From Streptacidiphilus sp. ASG 303 (GTDB taxonomy: Bacteria > Actinomycetota > Actinomycetes > Streptomycetales > Streptomycetaceae), in NCBI RefSeq assembly GCF_020991365.1, contig NZ_JAJLRA010000036.1:1-46877 (forward strand): a stretch of DNA of 46,877 bases, written 5' to 3'. This document shows positions 33,495 through 41,021 of this stretch, piece after piece. Below the pieces are notes generated by a model. The model had not been told where the DNA came from and searched no databases. It was given only the letters and a program-made list of their open reading frames with translations. Position 1 is the first letter of the stretch; every line of letters starts with the position of its first letter. The translations under genes and the position numbers were made by a program.

Positions 33495-33998
33495 ATGACC
33501 CCGCTCGACGAGAACGACCTCCGAGGATCCTTCGTCAACTGCTCCAAGGGCGAGGCGCGCAGGCTGTGGGTGCCCCGCGACCTGGCGTCCCTGCCCTGGG
33601 CCGACCTGGACTTCCTCGGCTGGCGCGACCCCGGCGCCCCCGACCGCGGCTACCTGGCCGCCGAACACCGCGGGGTCCTCACCGGCGTCGTGCTGCGCGC
33701 CCCGCAGGGCGCCCGCCGGAGCCTGCTGAGGACCACCGTCTGCTCGGTCTGCGTCACCGCCCACCCCGGCTCCGGCGTCTCCCTCTTCGCCGCGCCCCGG
33801 GCCGGTGCCGCGGGCCGCCAGGGCAACACCGTCGGCACGTACCTCTGCGCCGACCTCGCCTGCCCCCTCTACGTGCGGGGGAAGCGGCGGACCGGCCTGG
33901 GCGCCCGGTACGAGGAGACGCTGACCGTGGAGGAGCAGGTCGCCCGCATGACGGACAACCTGCACGCCTTCCTCGACCAGGTCCTCGCCGCGGCGTAG
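33495..33998 (+). CDS. FBP-domain protein (FusB/FusC C-terminal zinc-finger type)
   Basis: The 167-residue protein matches the treble-clef zinc-binding FBP domain that lets staphylococcal FusB/FusC bind elongation factor G. The zinc ligands are TVCSVC near residue 82 and CADLAC near 120. The stretches FVNCSKGEARRLWVP and VEEQVARMTDNLHAFL are also typical. The actinobacterial proteins lack the FusB N-terminal domain and have not, to my knowledge, been tied to fusidic-acid resistance. TAGGTT (33481-33486) ends eight bases before ATG 33495 with no Shine-Dalgarno, so the transcript is likely leaderless. Confidence 0.88.
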   Translation: MTPLDENDLRGSFVNCSKGEARRLWVPRDLASLPWADLDFLGWRDPGAPDRGYLAAEHRGVLTGVVLRAPQGARRSLLRTTVCSVCVTAHPGSGVSLFAAPRAGAAGRQGNTVGTYLCADLACPLYVRGKRRTGLGARYEETLTVEEQVARMTDNLHAFLDQVLAAA

Positions 33999-34075
33999 CG
34001 CCGGCCGCGCCCGACCCGCCGCGCCGCCCGCGCGCCGGGCCAGGCGCGCGGGCGGCGCGGCGGCATGCTGGGGCC

Positions 34076-34973
34076 ATGGCCACCGGCTTCGTCGTGCTGA
34101 CCGCGCTCCTGGCCGCCCTCTGCTTCGCCGTGGCGGCCGTGCTCCAGCAGGAGGCCGCAGGCGCCGAGCCCGGGGCGGAGTCGCTGCGGCCCCGGCTGCT
34201 GCTGCGGCTGGCGCGCCGCCCCCTCTGGCTGGCCGGGATCGCCGTGGCCGCCCTCTCCTACGGGATCCAGGGGGCGGCGCTGGCCTTCGGACCGCTGGTG
34301 CTCGTCCAGCCGCTGGCCGCCACCGACCTCCTCTTCGCCCTTCCGCTGGTCGCGTGGCGCCACCGGATGCTGCTGACCCGGACCGACGCGGTGGGCGCGG
34401 TCTGCACGGCGGCCGGCGTGGCGGCCTTCCTCGCCGTCCTGCCGTCACCCGGGCCGGCCCGGGTGCCCCCCGCGTCCGCCTGGCTGCCGCCGGCCGCCGC
34501 CGCCACCGCGCTGGCGGCGGTGCTCGTCGCCGCCGGGCTGCGCGGCGGCGGCCGGGCGCGCACCCTCCTGTAGGCGGCGGCGGGCCGGGCTCTGCTCCGC
34601 CCTGCTGAACGGCCTCACGAGGAGCACCGCGGTCCCGGCACGCGACGAGGGCCCCTGGGTGCTGGGCCGCTGGCAGCCGTACGCGCTGCTCCCCGTCGGC
34701 GTCCTCGGGCTGCTGCTCGCCCGGAGCTCCTTCCAGGCCGGTTCGCCGGCCCTCGCCCTGCCCGTGGTCGACACCCTGGAGCCGGTCGGCAGCGTGCTGG
34801 TCGGCGCGGCCGTCCTCCACGAGCGGCCGGCTCCCTCGGCGGCCTTCCTCGCCGTCCAGGGGCTGGGCGCCGCGCCGGCCGTGGCGGGGATCGCCGTCCT
34901 GGACCGCCCGCCGCTCGTCCGCGGCGGTGCGCAGCCGGGTGCGGCTCAGCAGAGCTCGACGGCCACCACGTAG
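34076..34973 (+). pseudogene. DMT-family (EamA-like) transporter broken by a frameshift
   Basis: From ATG 34076 the frame gives four or five membrane helices (for example TGFVVLTALLAALCFAVAAV, then a LVLVQPLAATDLLFALPLV region). It stops at TAG 34571-34573 after RTLL. From about 34583 the next frame resumes without a gap in family sense: LCSALLNGLTRST, GRWQPYALLPVGVLGLLLA, VVDTLEPVGSVLVGAAVL, ending at TAG 34971-34973. Joined, the two parts give the usual length of about 298 residues and ten helices. One indel in the run of GGC/GGCG near 34573-34585 explains it. Either the gene is dead or the sequence has an error in a homopolymer-rich run. CATGCT six bases before the ATG suggests a leaderless message. 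Confidence 0.8.
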
Positions 34974-35452
34974 TTGGCGTTGAAGCCGTAGCCCGCGAAG
35001 GTGATGACGTCGCCCGGATCGGCCTCCCGGCAGGGGCTCACCGTGCCGTCGGTCTGCTCGATCTTCAGGGTGTGGTGCTCCGCGCAGCCGTTGGTGACGA
35101 GGGTGTACCGCCAGCTCTCGGCCCAGGTCACGCAGGACGGAGCCCGGGTCGCGGTCGGCGTCGGCTCCGCGGTCGGCGTCTGCGTCTGCGTCGGCTCCGC
35201 GGTAGCGGTGGCGGTGGCGGTGGCGGTCGGCGCGGGCGTGGGCTCCGCCGTGGCGGTCGGGTCCGGGGACGGCTCCGCGGTGGCGCCCTGCGTCGGCGTG
35301 GGCGCCGCGGTGGCGCTCTGCACGGGGGTCGGCTCCGCGGTGACGGTCTCCGCCGGGGCGGCCTGCGCCGGTGCGGCGGTGAGGGCTGCGGCCGCGGTGA
35401 CTGCTGCGGCTGCCGCGAGGCCCGCGAAACGTCGTGCGGTCGAGCTGCGCAT
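34946..35452 (-). CDS. Secreted tendamistat-family alpha-amylase inhibitor with Thr/Pro linker
   Basis: The 168-residue precursor starts at ATG 35452 (AGGAGGAGC upstream) with a signal peptide (cleavage after AQA near residue 31). Residues about 36-104 are a low-complexity Thr/Pro/Ala/Glu linker (TAEPTP-like repeats). Residues 106-168 match tendamistat: SCVTWAESWRY carries the inhibitory Trp-Arg-Tyr triplet (W114, R115, Y116). The four cysteines (107, 123, 141, 168) keep the tendamistat spacing of 16, 18 and about 28. Tendamistat blocks animal-type alpha-amylases. The long linker is unusual for the family. The 3' end overlaps the end of the broken transporter by 28 bp, convergently. Confidence 0.88.
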   Translation of the reverse strand: MRSSTARRFAGLAAAAAVTAAAALTAAPAQAAPAETVTAEPTPVQSATAAPTPTQGATAEPSPDPTATAEPTPAPTATATATATAEPTQTQTPTAEPTPTATRAPSCVTWAESWRYTLVTNGCAEHHTLKIEQTDGTVSPCREADPGDVITFAGYGFNANYVVAVELC

Positions 35453-35513
35453 GGGAGTGCTCCTCCTGGGTCGGTCGTGCCCGGTCCGCCGGTGGTCCCC
35501 CGGCGTCACGACG

Positions 35514-35565
35514 ACCCTAGGCCGCTCTGCAATTTCTTGCAGCAACTTGCAGAAAGTTGCGCAAG
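35514..35565 (-). promoter_or_regulatory. CTTGCAG repeat operator (MalR-type) and promoter of the amylase-inhibitor gene
   Basis: CTTGCAG at 35536-35542 and 35546-35552 and the related GTTGCGC at 35556-35562 are spaced exactly 10 bp apart. CTGCAA at 35527-35532 makes an inverted repeat with the first. A -10 box TAGGGT (complement of 35514-35519) lies seven bp downstream in the gene's direction, so the repeats cover the -35 region. CTTGCAG repeats are known from MalR/Reg1-controlled maltose and alpha-amylase genes of Streptomyces. This block is strikingly AT-rich against its surroundings. Confidence 0.65.
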
Positions 35566-35663
35566 AACCGGCCGGGCCCCTGCCGCCCCCCACCGGGCAC
35601 GGCCCCGGAACCCCTGCTCGACCCCGCCCGCGGAACGGCCGGAAAACACCCCCGGAACCGGGA

Positions 35664-36527
35664 CTACCGCTTGTGGACGACCGCCACCGGGCACTCCGCG
35701 TGGTGCAGGACCGCCTGGCTCACCGCCCCGAGCAGCAGCCCCGTGAACCCGCCGCGTCCCCGCGCCCCCACCACCAGCAGCTGCGCCTCCCGCGACGCCT
35801 CGATCAGCGCCGGGCGCGTCCTGGTCCGCAGCAGCCGCTCCTCCACCGCCACCCCCGGCCGGTCCGCCCGGGCGCCCGCCAGGGCCTCCGCCATCAGCCG
35901 CTCCTCCTCCGCGGCCACCAGGTCGGCGTCGAACGCCAGCGGCAGCATGTCGCCCGGCCCGCCGGAGACCGGCCCCGTCCAGGCGTGCAGCGCGACCAGC
36001 GGCACGCCGCGCAGCTCGGCCTCGGCGAACGCGAAGTCCACCGCCGGGGCGCTCGCCGGCGACCCGTCCACACCGAGCAGGACCGGACCGTCGGGTTCCG
36101 GCCGTCCGCGGACCACGAGGACCGGGCAGCCCGCGTGGGCCGACAGCTGCACCCCGGTCGACCCCAGCAGCAGCCCGCCGAACCCGCCCAGCCCCCGGTC
36201 GCCGACCACCGCCAGGTCCGCCCCGCGCGACTCCTCCACCAGCACCGCGTCCGCCGAGCCCGTCACCACCTCGCCGGTGGCCTCCACACCGGGCGCGGCC
36301 TTCCGCGCGTGCTCCAGGGCCTCGCCGACGATGCGCCGCGCCTCGTTGCGCAGCCCGCCCTCCGGCGGCCCGACCGCCGACGGGCTGAGCGACACCGGGA
36401 AGTACGGCCAGAGGAAGCCGTGCACCACGCGCAGCGGGCAGTGCCGCAGCAGCGCCTCGCGGGCCGCGACCGCCACCGCCTGCAGGCCGCACGCCGAGCC
36501 GTCCGCCCCCACCACCACGCCCGTCAC
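35664..36527 (-). CDS. Universal stress protein, two tandem Usp domains
   Basis: The 287-residue protein has two Usp domains. The first begins VVVGADGSACGLQAV and has the ATP-binding loop VVGDRGLGGFGGLLLGST. The second begins VLLGVDGSPASAPAV and has VVGARGRGGFTGLLLGAVS. Such actinobacterial proteins bind ATP and are induced in hypoxia and stationary phase. The start is GTG 36527, directly before the first domain. It has no strong Shine-Dalgarno and overlaps the stop of a possible 46-codon upstream ORF as GTGA. A DevR/OsdR-like box lies upstream at 36738-36751. Confidence 0.92.
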   Translation of the reverse strand: MTGVVVGADGSACGLQAVAVAAREALLRHCPLRVVHGFLWPYFPVSLSPSAVGPPEGGLRNEARRIVGEALEHARKAAPGVEATGEVVTGSADAVLVEESRGADLAVVGDRGLGGFGGLLLGSTGVQLSAHAGCPVLVVRGRPEPDGPVLLGVDGSPASAPAVDFAFAEAELRGVPLVALHAWTGPVSGGPGDMLPLAFDADLVAAEEERLMAEALAGARADRPGVAVEERLLRTRTRPALIEASREAQLLVVGARGRGGFTGLLLGAVSQAVLHHAECPVAVVHKR

Positions 36528-36664
36528 GGCCGGCCCCCGGCCGCCGTCGCGGTGCGGGCCGCGGTGCGGTCTGCGGGCCCGGCCCGCCCGGTCCGCCGCC
36601 GGGTCCGCTGCGGGGTCCGCCGCCCGGCCCGTCGTCCGTCCTGCGCTCCGGTCTGCAGCTGCAT
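36524..36664 (-). CDS. Possible 46-residue leader ORF coupled to the Usp gene
   Basis: ATG 36664 has GGAGG eight bases upstream, and the frame (MQLQTGAQDGRRAG...) ends in a TGA that shares GTGA with the Usp start. The peptide is rich in Arg, Gly and Thr and looks like no family. It probably serves to bring ribosomes to the Usp gene, which lacks its own good site. It fills half of the 317-bp divergent gap 36528-36844. The rest of the gap holds the Usp promoter box and the -35/-10 of the opposite gene. Confidence 0.35.
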   Translation of the reverse strand: MQLQTGAQDGRRAGRRTPQRTRRRTGRAGPADRTAARTATAAGGRP

Positions 36665-36708
36665 GATCCCGTCCTCCGCCTCGTGGCCGGTCCCGCCCTG
36701 CTCCCTCC

Positions 36709-36751
36709 AGCCTCACCCGCCCCACCTGCCCGCGCCAGGGCCGTCCGTCCC
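36709..36751 (-). promoter_or_regulatory. DevR/OsdR-like box and -10 region in front of the Usp gene
   Basis: On the minus strand GGGACGGACGGCCC (complement of 36738-36751) is followed after 23 bp by GAGGCTGGAGGGAG. The last element is the same as at the CBS gene apart from one base. GAGGCT (36709-36714) would be the -10 box. Confidence 0.55.
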
Positions 36752-36844
36752 TGCCTGCCCGCCCCCTCGCGGGCCTGCCGGACCCCCGCGGGCCCGGACC
36801 GGCCGTGCCCTTGACGGCGGGGGCGGGCCCGGCAGGATGGGCCC

Positions 36845-38074
36845 ATGAGCCTCGACATCGACCGCGTCCGCGCCTGCTTCCCCGCCCTCGCGTCCGGCAC
36901 CGCCCACTTCGACGGCCCCGGCGGCTCCCAGGTCCCCCGGCAGGTGGCGCAGGCGGTGGCGGACACGCTCTGCGGCGGCCTCGCCAACCGCGGCACCGTC
37001 ACCGCCGCCGAGCGGCGCACCGAGGCCGTGGTGGCCGGGGCCCGCGCCGCCGTCGCCGATCTGCTGGGCTGCCGGGCCGAGGGCGTGGTCTTCGCGCGGT
37101 CCATGACGCAGGCGACGTACGACATGGCCCGGGCGCTGTCCCGGCAGTGGCGTGCGGGCGACGAGGTCGTGGTGACGCGGCTGGACCACGACGCCAACAT
37201 CCGCCCCTGGCAGGCCGCCGCCGAGGCGAGCGGCGCGATCCTGCGGTGGGCGGACTTCGACCCGGCGACGGGCGGTCTCACGGTGGACGACGTGGCGGCC
37301 GTCCTCTCCCCGCGCACCCGGCTGGTGGCCGTCACGGCCGCGTCCAACCTGTTCGGCACCCGCCCGGACGTCCCGGCGATCGCGGAGGCGGCGCACGCGG
37401 TCGGCGCGCTGGTGTACGTGGACGGCGTCCACCTGACGCCGCACGCGGCGGTCTCGACGGCGGAGCTGGGGGCCGACTTCTACGCCTGCTCGCCGTACAA
37501 GTTCTTCGGCCCGCACCACGGCCTGCTGGCGGCCGACCCCGGACTGCTGGAGACCGTGCGCCCGGACAAGCTGCTGCCGTCCAGCGACGCCGTGCCCGAG
37601 CGGTTCGAGCTCGGCACGCTCCCCTACGAGCTGCTGGCCGGGACGGCCGCCGCCGTCGACTTCGTCGCGGACCTGGCCGGGCCGGCGGGCGGGTCCGGGG
37701 AGCCGGGGGAGTCCGGCAGGTCCCGCCGGGCCCGGGTGCTGGAGTCGATGCGGCAGGTCGAGGCCCACGAGGAGGAGCTCTTCGGCCGCCTCCTCGACGG
37801 CCTCGCGGCGCTCCCCGGCGTCACGCTGCACGGCGCGCCGAAGCGGCGCACCCCCACCGCGCTCTTCTCCGTCGCCGGGCACGCGCCCCGGCAGGTGTCC
37901 GAGCACCTGGCCGGGCTGGGGGTGAACGCCCCGGCCGGCAGCTTCTACGCCGTCGAGGCGGCCCGGCACGCCGGGCTCGGCGACGCGGGCGCCGTCCGGG
38001 CCGGCCTCGCGGCCTACACCTGCGCGGAGGACGTGGACCGCCTCGTCGAGGGCGTGGCGCGACTGGCCGGTTGA
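36845..38074 (+). CDS. Class V aminotransferase / cysteine-desulfurase-like PLP enzyme
   Basis: The 409-residue protein has the fold-type I PLP pattern. FDGPGGSQVPRQV comes near the start, TRLDHDANIRPW holds the His that stacks on PLP, and VYVDGVHLTPH has the Asp that binds the pyridine nitrogen. CSPYKFFGPHHG has the Schiff-base Lys. It matches the cysteine-desulfurase-like subfamily (am_tr_V_VC1184) rather than IscS or SufS, and no conserved loop cysteine is visible. TTGACG (36811-36816) and CAGGAT (36833-36838) lie upstream, and ATG 36845 is only six bases past the -10 box, so the message is likely leaderless. The 3' end is eight bp from the convergent TetR gene. Confidence 0.88.
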   Translation: MSLDIDRVRACFPALASGTAHFDGPGGSQVPRQVAQAVADTLCGGLANRGTVTAAERRTEAVVAGARAAVADLLGCRAEGVVFARSMTQATYDMARALSRQWRAGDEVVVTRLDHDANIRPWQAAAEASGAILRWADFDPATGGLTVDDVAAVLSPRTRLVAVTAASNLFGTRPDVPAIAEAAHAVGALVYVDGVHLTPHAAVSTAELGADFYACSPYKFFGPHHGLLAADPGLLETVRPDKLLPSSDAVPERFELGTLPYELLAGTAAAVDFVADLAGPAGGSGEPGESGRSRRARVLESMRQVEAHEEELFGRLLDGLAALPGVTLHGAPKRRTPTALFSVAGHAPRQVSEHLAGLGVNAPAGSFYAVEAARHAGLGDAGAVRAGLAAYTCAEDVDRLVEGVARLAG

Positions 38075-38081
38075 CGGCCCG

Positions 38082-38948
38082 TCAGTCCTGCGGCGGGGCC
38101 GGGCGGCCGTGCCCGGTCCCGCCCGCCGTGCGCCCGGGGCCCGCGCCCCGGTCCGCCGTGTCCGCCGTGTCCGCCGCGCCCCGGGGGGCGGCCGGGCGGG
38201 CGCCGTCCTCGTCGAGGTAGGTCGCCAGGCCGCGGACGATGATCTCCAAGCCGGCCTCGAAGCGCTGGTCCTGGTCCTCGTCGGCCATCACGCCGGAGAG
38301 CGCGGTGAGGTGGGGGAAGCGGTCCGGCGGCAGCGAGGCGAAGTACGCCTCCATCTCGGCCCGCATCCGCTCCCAGGCGGCCGTGCCGTCCCCGCCGTCC
38401 TGCGCGGCCAGGCGCGCGGCCCACATCTCCTCCTCCAGGGTGAAGCCCTCCAGGTAGGTGGAGAGCATGTCGCCCACGACCGCGGTGATCCGGTCGGGGA
38501 GGCCGGCGTTCCGGAAGAGGGCCAGCATCCGCTCCAGCTGGGGGAGCAGGCCGGCGGTGAAGGGGACGTGGGCCATGGAGATGCGCGCCATGTCGCGGTG
38601 GGCGAGCAGCCGGGCGCGTCCCGCGCGGGCGAACTCCTTGATCTGCTCCTGCCACCGGTCGGGGTCGGGGTCGGGGATCTCCAGGCCCGCGAACATCCGC
38701 TGGTACATCAGCTCCAGCAGCTCGTCCTTGCTGCTGACGTGGGCGTAGAGGGCGGACACGGCGGTGCCGAGCTCGGCGGCGACCCGGCGCATGGTCAGTC
38801 CGTCGAGGCCCTCGCGGTCGAGGACCTCGTAGGCGGCGTCGACGACGCGCTCGGGGGTGAGCGGGACCCGCGCCGCCGGCCGCCTGCGGGGCGACCGCTC
38901 CCAGGGGGTGGCGGGGAGGGTGTCGTCGCTGGCCGGGCCGGTGCTCAT
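38082..38948 (-). CDS. TetR/AcrR regulator with TetR_C-type ligand domain
   Basis: The 288-residue protein has a helix-turn-helix near residues 32-80 (LTPERVVDAAYEVLDREG, then MRRVAAELGTAVSALYAHVSSKDELL). A ligand domain of the tetracycline-repressor type follows, with HRDMARISMAHVPFTAGLL. The last 40 residues are a disordered Gly/Ala/Pro tail. ATG 38948 is preceded by TACACT after six bases and has no Shine-Dalgarno, so the mRNA is likely leaderless. It is divergent from an MFS exporter. Palindromes in the shared intergenic region fit repression of both genes. Confidence 0.93.
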   Translation of the reverse strand: MSTGPASDDTLPATPWERSPRRRPAARVPLTPERVVDAAYEVLDREGLDGLTMRRVAAELGTAVSALYAHVSSKDELLELMYQRMFAGLEIPDPDPDRWQEQIKEFARAGRARLLAHRDMARISMAHVPFTAGLLPQLERMLALFRNAGLPDRITAVVGDMLSTYLEGFTLEEEMWAARLAAQDGGDGTAAWERMRAEMEAYFASLPPDRFPHLTALSGVMADEDQDQRFEAGLEIIVRGLATYLDEDGARPAAPRGAADTADTADRGAGPGRTAGGTGHGRPAPPQD

Positions 38949-38954
38949 CGGTCC

Positions 38955-38985
38955 AGTGTAGGACGCGCGGTGAACGGTGATCGGA
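38955..38985 (-). promoter_or_regulatory. TetR-gene -10 box and third, weaker operator
   Basis: TACACT (complement of 38955-38960) is the -10 box of the TetR gene. GGTGAACGGTGATCGG at 38969-38984 keeps the left half GGTGAAC of the operator at 39087-39103 and a weaker right half. It overlaps the -35 position, so it could serve autorepression. Confidence 0.45.
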
Positions 38986-39048
38986 GCGGGAGAACACCGG
39001 TCCGAGAAGCGATATATCTTGTCTGGTGCGCACGTCACGCTATATCGT

Positions 39049-39065
39049 GGAGAACGTTGTTCGCC
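39049..39065. promoter_or_regulatory. TetR operator, copy B
   Basis: GGAGAACGTTGTTCGCC is a 17-bp imperfect palindrome that differs from copy A in three positions. The centres of the two copies are 38 bp apart. Two AT-rich palindromes, GATATATC (39011-39018) and CACG-N6-CGTG (39034-39047), also lie in this intergenic region. Confidence 0.55.
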
Positions 39066-39083
39066 GAATGAACAGCGATCGGC

Positions 39084-39103
39084 TATGGTGAACGTCGTTC
39101 ACC
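39084..39103 (+). promoter_or_regulatory. MFS-gene -10 box overlapped by TetR operator, copy A
   Basis: GGTGAAC-GTC-GTTCACC (39087-39103) is a perfect 7-3-7 palindrome. It overlaps the -10 box TATGGT (39084-39089) and the expected start of transcription. This is the usual place for a TetR-family repressor. Confidence 0.7.
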
Positions 39104-39119
39104 GACTCGGGGAGTCCCC

Positions 39120-40835
39120 ATGACCAGTACCGGTGTCGCGCTCGACAGCGCCCCGGCCACCCAGCCCGCGCCGTACCGGTGGCGCTGGGCAGCCCTCTTC
39201 GTGATCCTGGCCGCCGAGGTGATGGACCTCCTCGACGCCGTGGTCACCAACATCGCCGGCCCCTCCATGCGCGCCGACCTCGGCGGCGGCGCGAGCACCG
39301 TCCAGTGGCTGGGCGCCGCCTACACCCTCGCCATGGCCGTCGGGCTCATCACCGGCGGGCGGCTCGGCGACATCCACGGCCGCCGCCTGATGTTCCTGGT
39401 CGGCGCCGCGGGCTTCACCGCCGGCTCGCTGCTCTGCGCCGTCGCGCAGTCGCCCGGGATGCTGATCGGCGCCCGCGTCGTGCAGGGCCTCTTCGGGGCG
39501 GTGATGCTCCCGCAGGGCCTCGGCATGATCAAGGAGATGTTCCCGCCGAAGGAGATGCAGGCCGCGTTCGGCCTGTTCGGGCCGGTCATGGGCCTGTCGG
39601 CGGTCGGCGGCCCCATCCTCGCGGGCTGGCTCGTCGAGGCCGACTACGCCGGCACCGGCTGGCGGATGATCTTCCTGATCAACCTGCCGCTCGGCGCCGC
39701 CGCCCTCCTCGGCGCGCTCCGCTTCCTCCCGCGCGGCCGCTCCCCGCAGGCCCCCGGGCTGGACATCCCCGGCATGCTGCTGGCCTCACTGGCCGCCTTC
39801 CTGCTCGTCTTCCCCCTGGTCCAGGGGCGCGAGCACGACTGGCCGCTCTGGGCGTTCGCGATGCTGGCGGCCTCCGCGGCGGTCTTCGTCCTCTTCGGCC
39901 GGTACGAGTCCCGGCGCAGCCGGGCCGGCGGCGACCCCCTGGTCGTGCCGACCCTCTTCCGCAAGCGGGGCTTCAGCGGCGGCATGGCCGTCGGGCTCGT
40001 CTTCTTCTCCGCCATGAACGGCTTCATGCTGGTCTTCAGCCTCTACACCCAGATGGGCCTCGGCTACTCCACGCTCCGCGCCGGACTCGCCATGGTGCCC
40101 TGGTCGGGCGGCATGGTGGTCGGCTTCGGGCTGGCCCAGGCGGTCCAGCGGTTCGGCCGCCGCGTCCTGCACGGCGGCGCACTCGTCATGGCGCTCGGCG
40201 TCCTCGGCGTCTGGTTCACCCTGGACCGCGCCGGCGCCGGCGTCACCCCCTGGCAGCTCACCCCCGCCCTGGTGGTCACCGGCATCGGCATGGGCCTGCT
40301 GATGGCGCCGTTCTTCGACATCGTGCTGGCCGGGGTGGAGCAGCACGAGACCGGCTCCGCGGCGGGCACCATGACGGCGATGCAGCAGCTCGGCAGCGCG
40401 TTCGGCGTGGCCCTGCTCGGCACCGTCTTCTTCGGCCTGCTGGGCGGCGGCGTCGCCTCGGCCGCCGACGACGCCGCGCCCGCCCTGCGGGCGCGGCTGG
40501 CCGCGGCCCAGGTCACCGGCGCCGCGCAGGACGCCCTCGTCCGGGGCCTGCACGACTGCGGCCGCGACCGGGCCACCGCCAAGGACCCCGAGGCCGCGCC
40601 CGCCTCCTGCGCCCGGCTGGAGCGCGACGCCCGGGCGGCCGCCGCCTCCCCGCAGGCCGGCGCCGCGGTCGCCCGGGCCCTGCAGGACACCGGCAGGTCC
40701 GCCTTCCAGGTCGGCTTCGGCACGGCGATGAAGACGGTCCTGTGGGTCGTGGACGGGATGCTGCTGCTGACCTTCCTCGTCGCCTTCCTGCTGCCGAGGA
40801 AGGCCCGCGAGGACGGCGAGGGGGCCGGCCACTGA
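39120..40835 (+). CDS. MFS multidrug exporter, DHA2 (EmrB/QacA) family, 14 helices
   Basis: The 571-residue protein shows the DHA2 pattern. LDAVVTNIAGPSM in helix 1 corresponds to motif D1, GRLGDIHGRRLMFLVG is motif A, and VVQGLFGAVMLPQGLGMI is motif B. GPVMGLSAVGGPILAGWLV covers antiporter motif C. Hydrophobic segments add up to about 14. A loop of about 90 residues with two cysteines precedes the last helix. It would exchange protons for a drug or secondary metabolite. The ATG has GGGGAG at good spacing. A stem GCCGGCC/GGCCGGC straddles the stop codon (40824-40843). Confidence 0.94.
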   Translation: MTSTGVALDSAPATQPAPYRWRWAALFVILAAEVMDLLDAVVTNIAGPSMRADLGGGASTVQWLGAAYTLAMAVGLITGGRLGDIHGRRLMFLVGAAGFTAGSLLCAVAQSPGMLIGARVVQGLFGAVMLPQGLGMIKEMFPPKEMQAAFGLFGPVMGLSAVGGPILAGWLVEADYAGTGWRMIFLINLPLGAAALLGALRFLPRGRSPQAPGLDIPGMLLASLAAFLLVFPLVQGREHDWPLWAFAMLAASAAVFVLFGRYESRRSRAGGDPLVVPTLFRKRGFSGGMAVGLVFFSAMNGFMLVFSLYTQMGLGYSTLRAGLAMVPWSGGMVVGFGLAQAVQRFGRRVLHGGALVMALGVLGVWFTLDRAGAGVTPWQLTPALVVTGIGMGLLMAPFFDIVLAGVEQHETGSAAGTMTAMQQLGSAFGVALLGTVFFGLLGGGVASAADDAAPALRARLAAAQVTGAAQDALVRGLHDCGRDRATAKDPEAAPASCARLERDARAAAASPQAGAAVARALQDTGRSAFQVGFGTAMKTVLWVVDGMLLLTFLVAFLLPRKAREDGEGAGH

Positions 40836-40916
40836 CGGCCGGCGCGGGCGGGCGCGGACGGGCACGGATGGCGGGGCCGGGCACGGAGGGCGGGGCCGGG
40901 ACGCCGCAGGGTGTCC

Positions 40917-40999
40917 CGGCCCCGCCGCGCTGCCGGAGGCCGGCCCCGCCGCGCTGCCGGAGGCCGGCCCCGCCGCGCTGCCGGAGGCCGGCCCCGCCG
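40917..40999. repeat. 24-bp tandem repeat, about 3.5 copies
   Basis: Three identical 24-bp units (beginning CGGCCCCGCCGCG) and a partial fourth lie between the convergent MFS and SRPBCC genes. The identity of the copies points to recent duplication. No open frame on either strand makes sense here. Confidence 0.85.
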
Positions 41000-41021
41000 G
41001 GGCCGGGGGCGGGGCGGCCGG

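Noticed and set aside
34659-34973. A separate gene for the second part of the DMT transporter
   Set aside because: It starts mid-helix-bundle, has no ribosome site, and continues the family alignment of the first part, so one frameshifted gene explains both.
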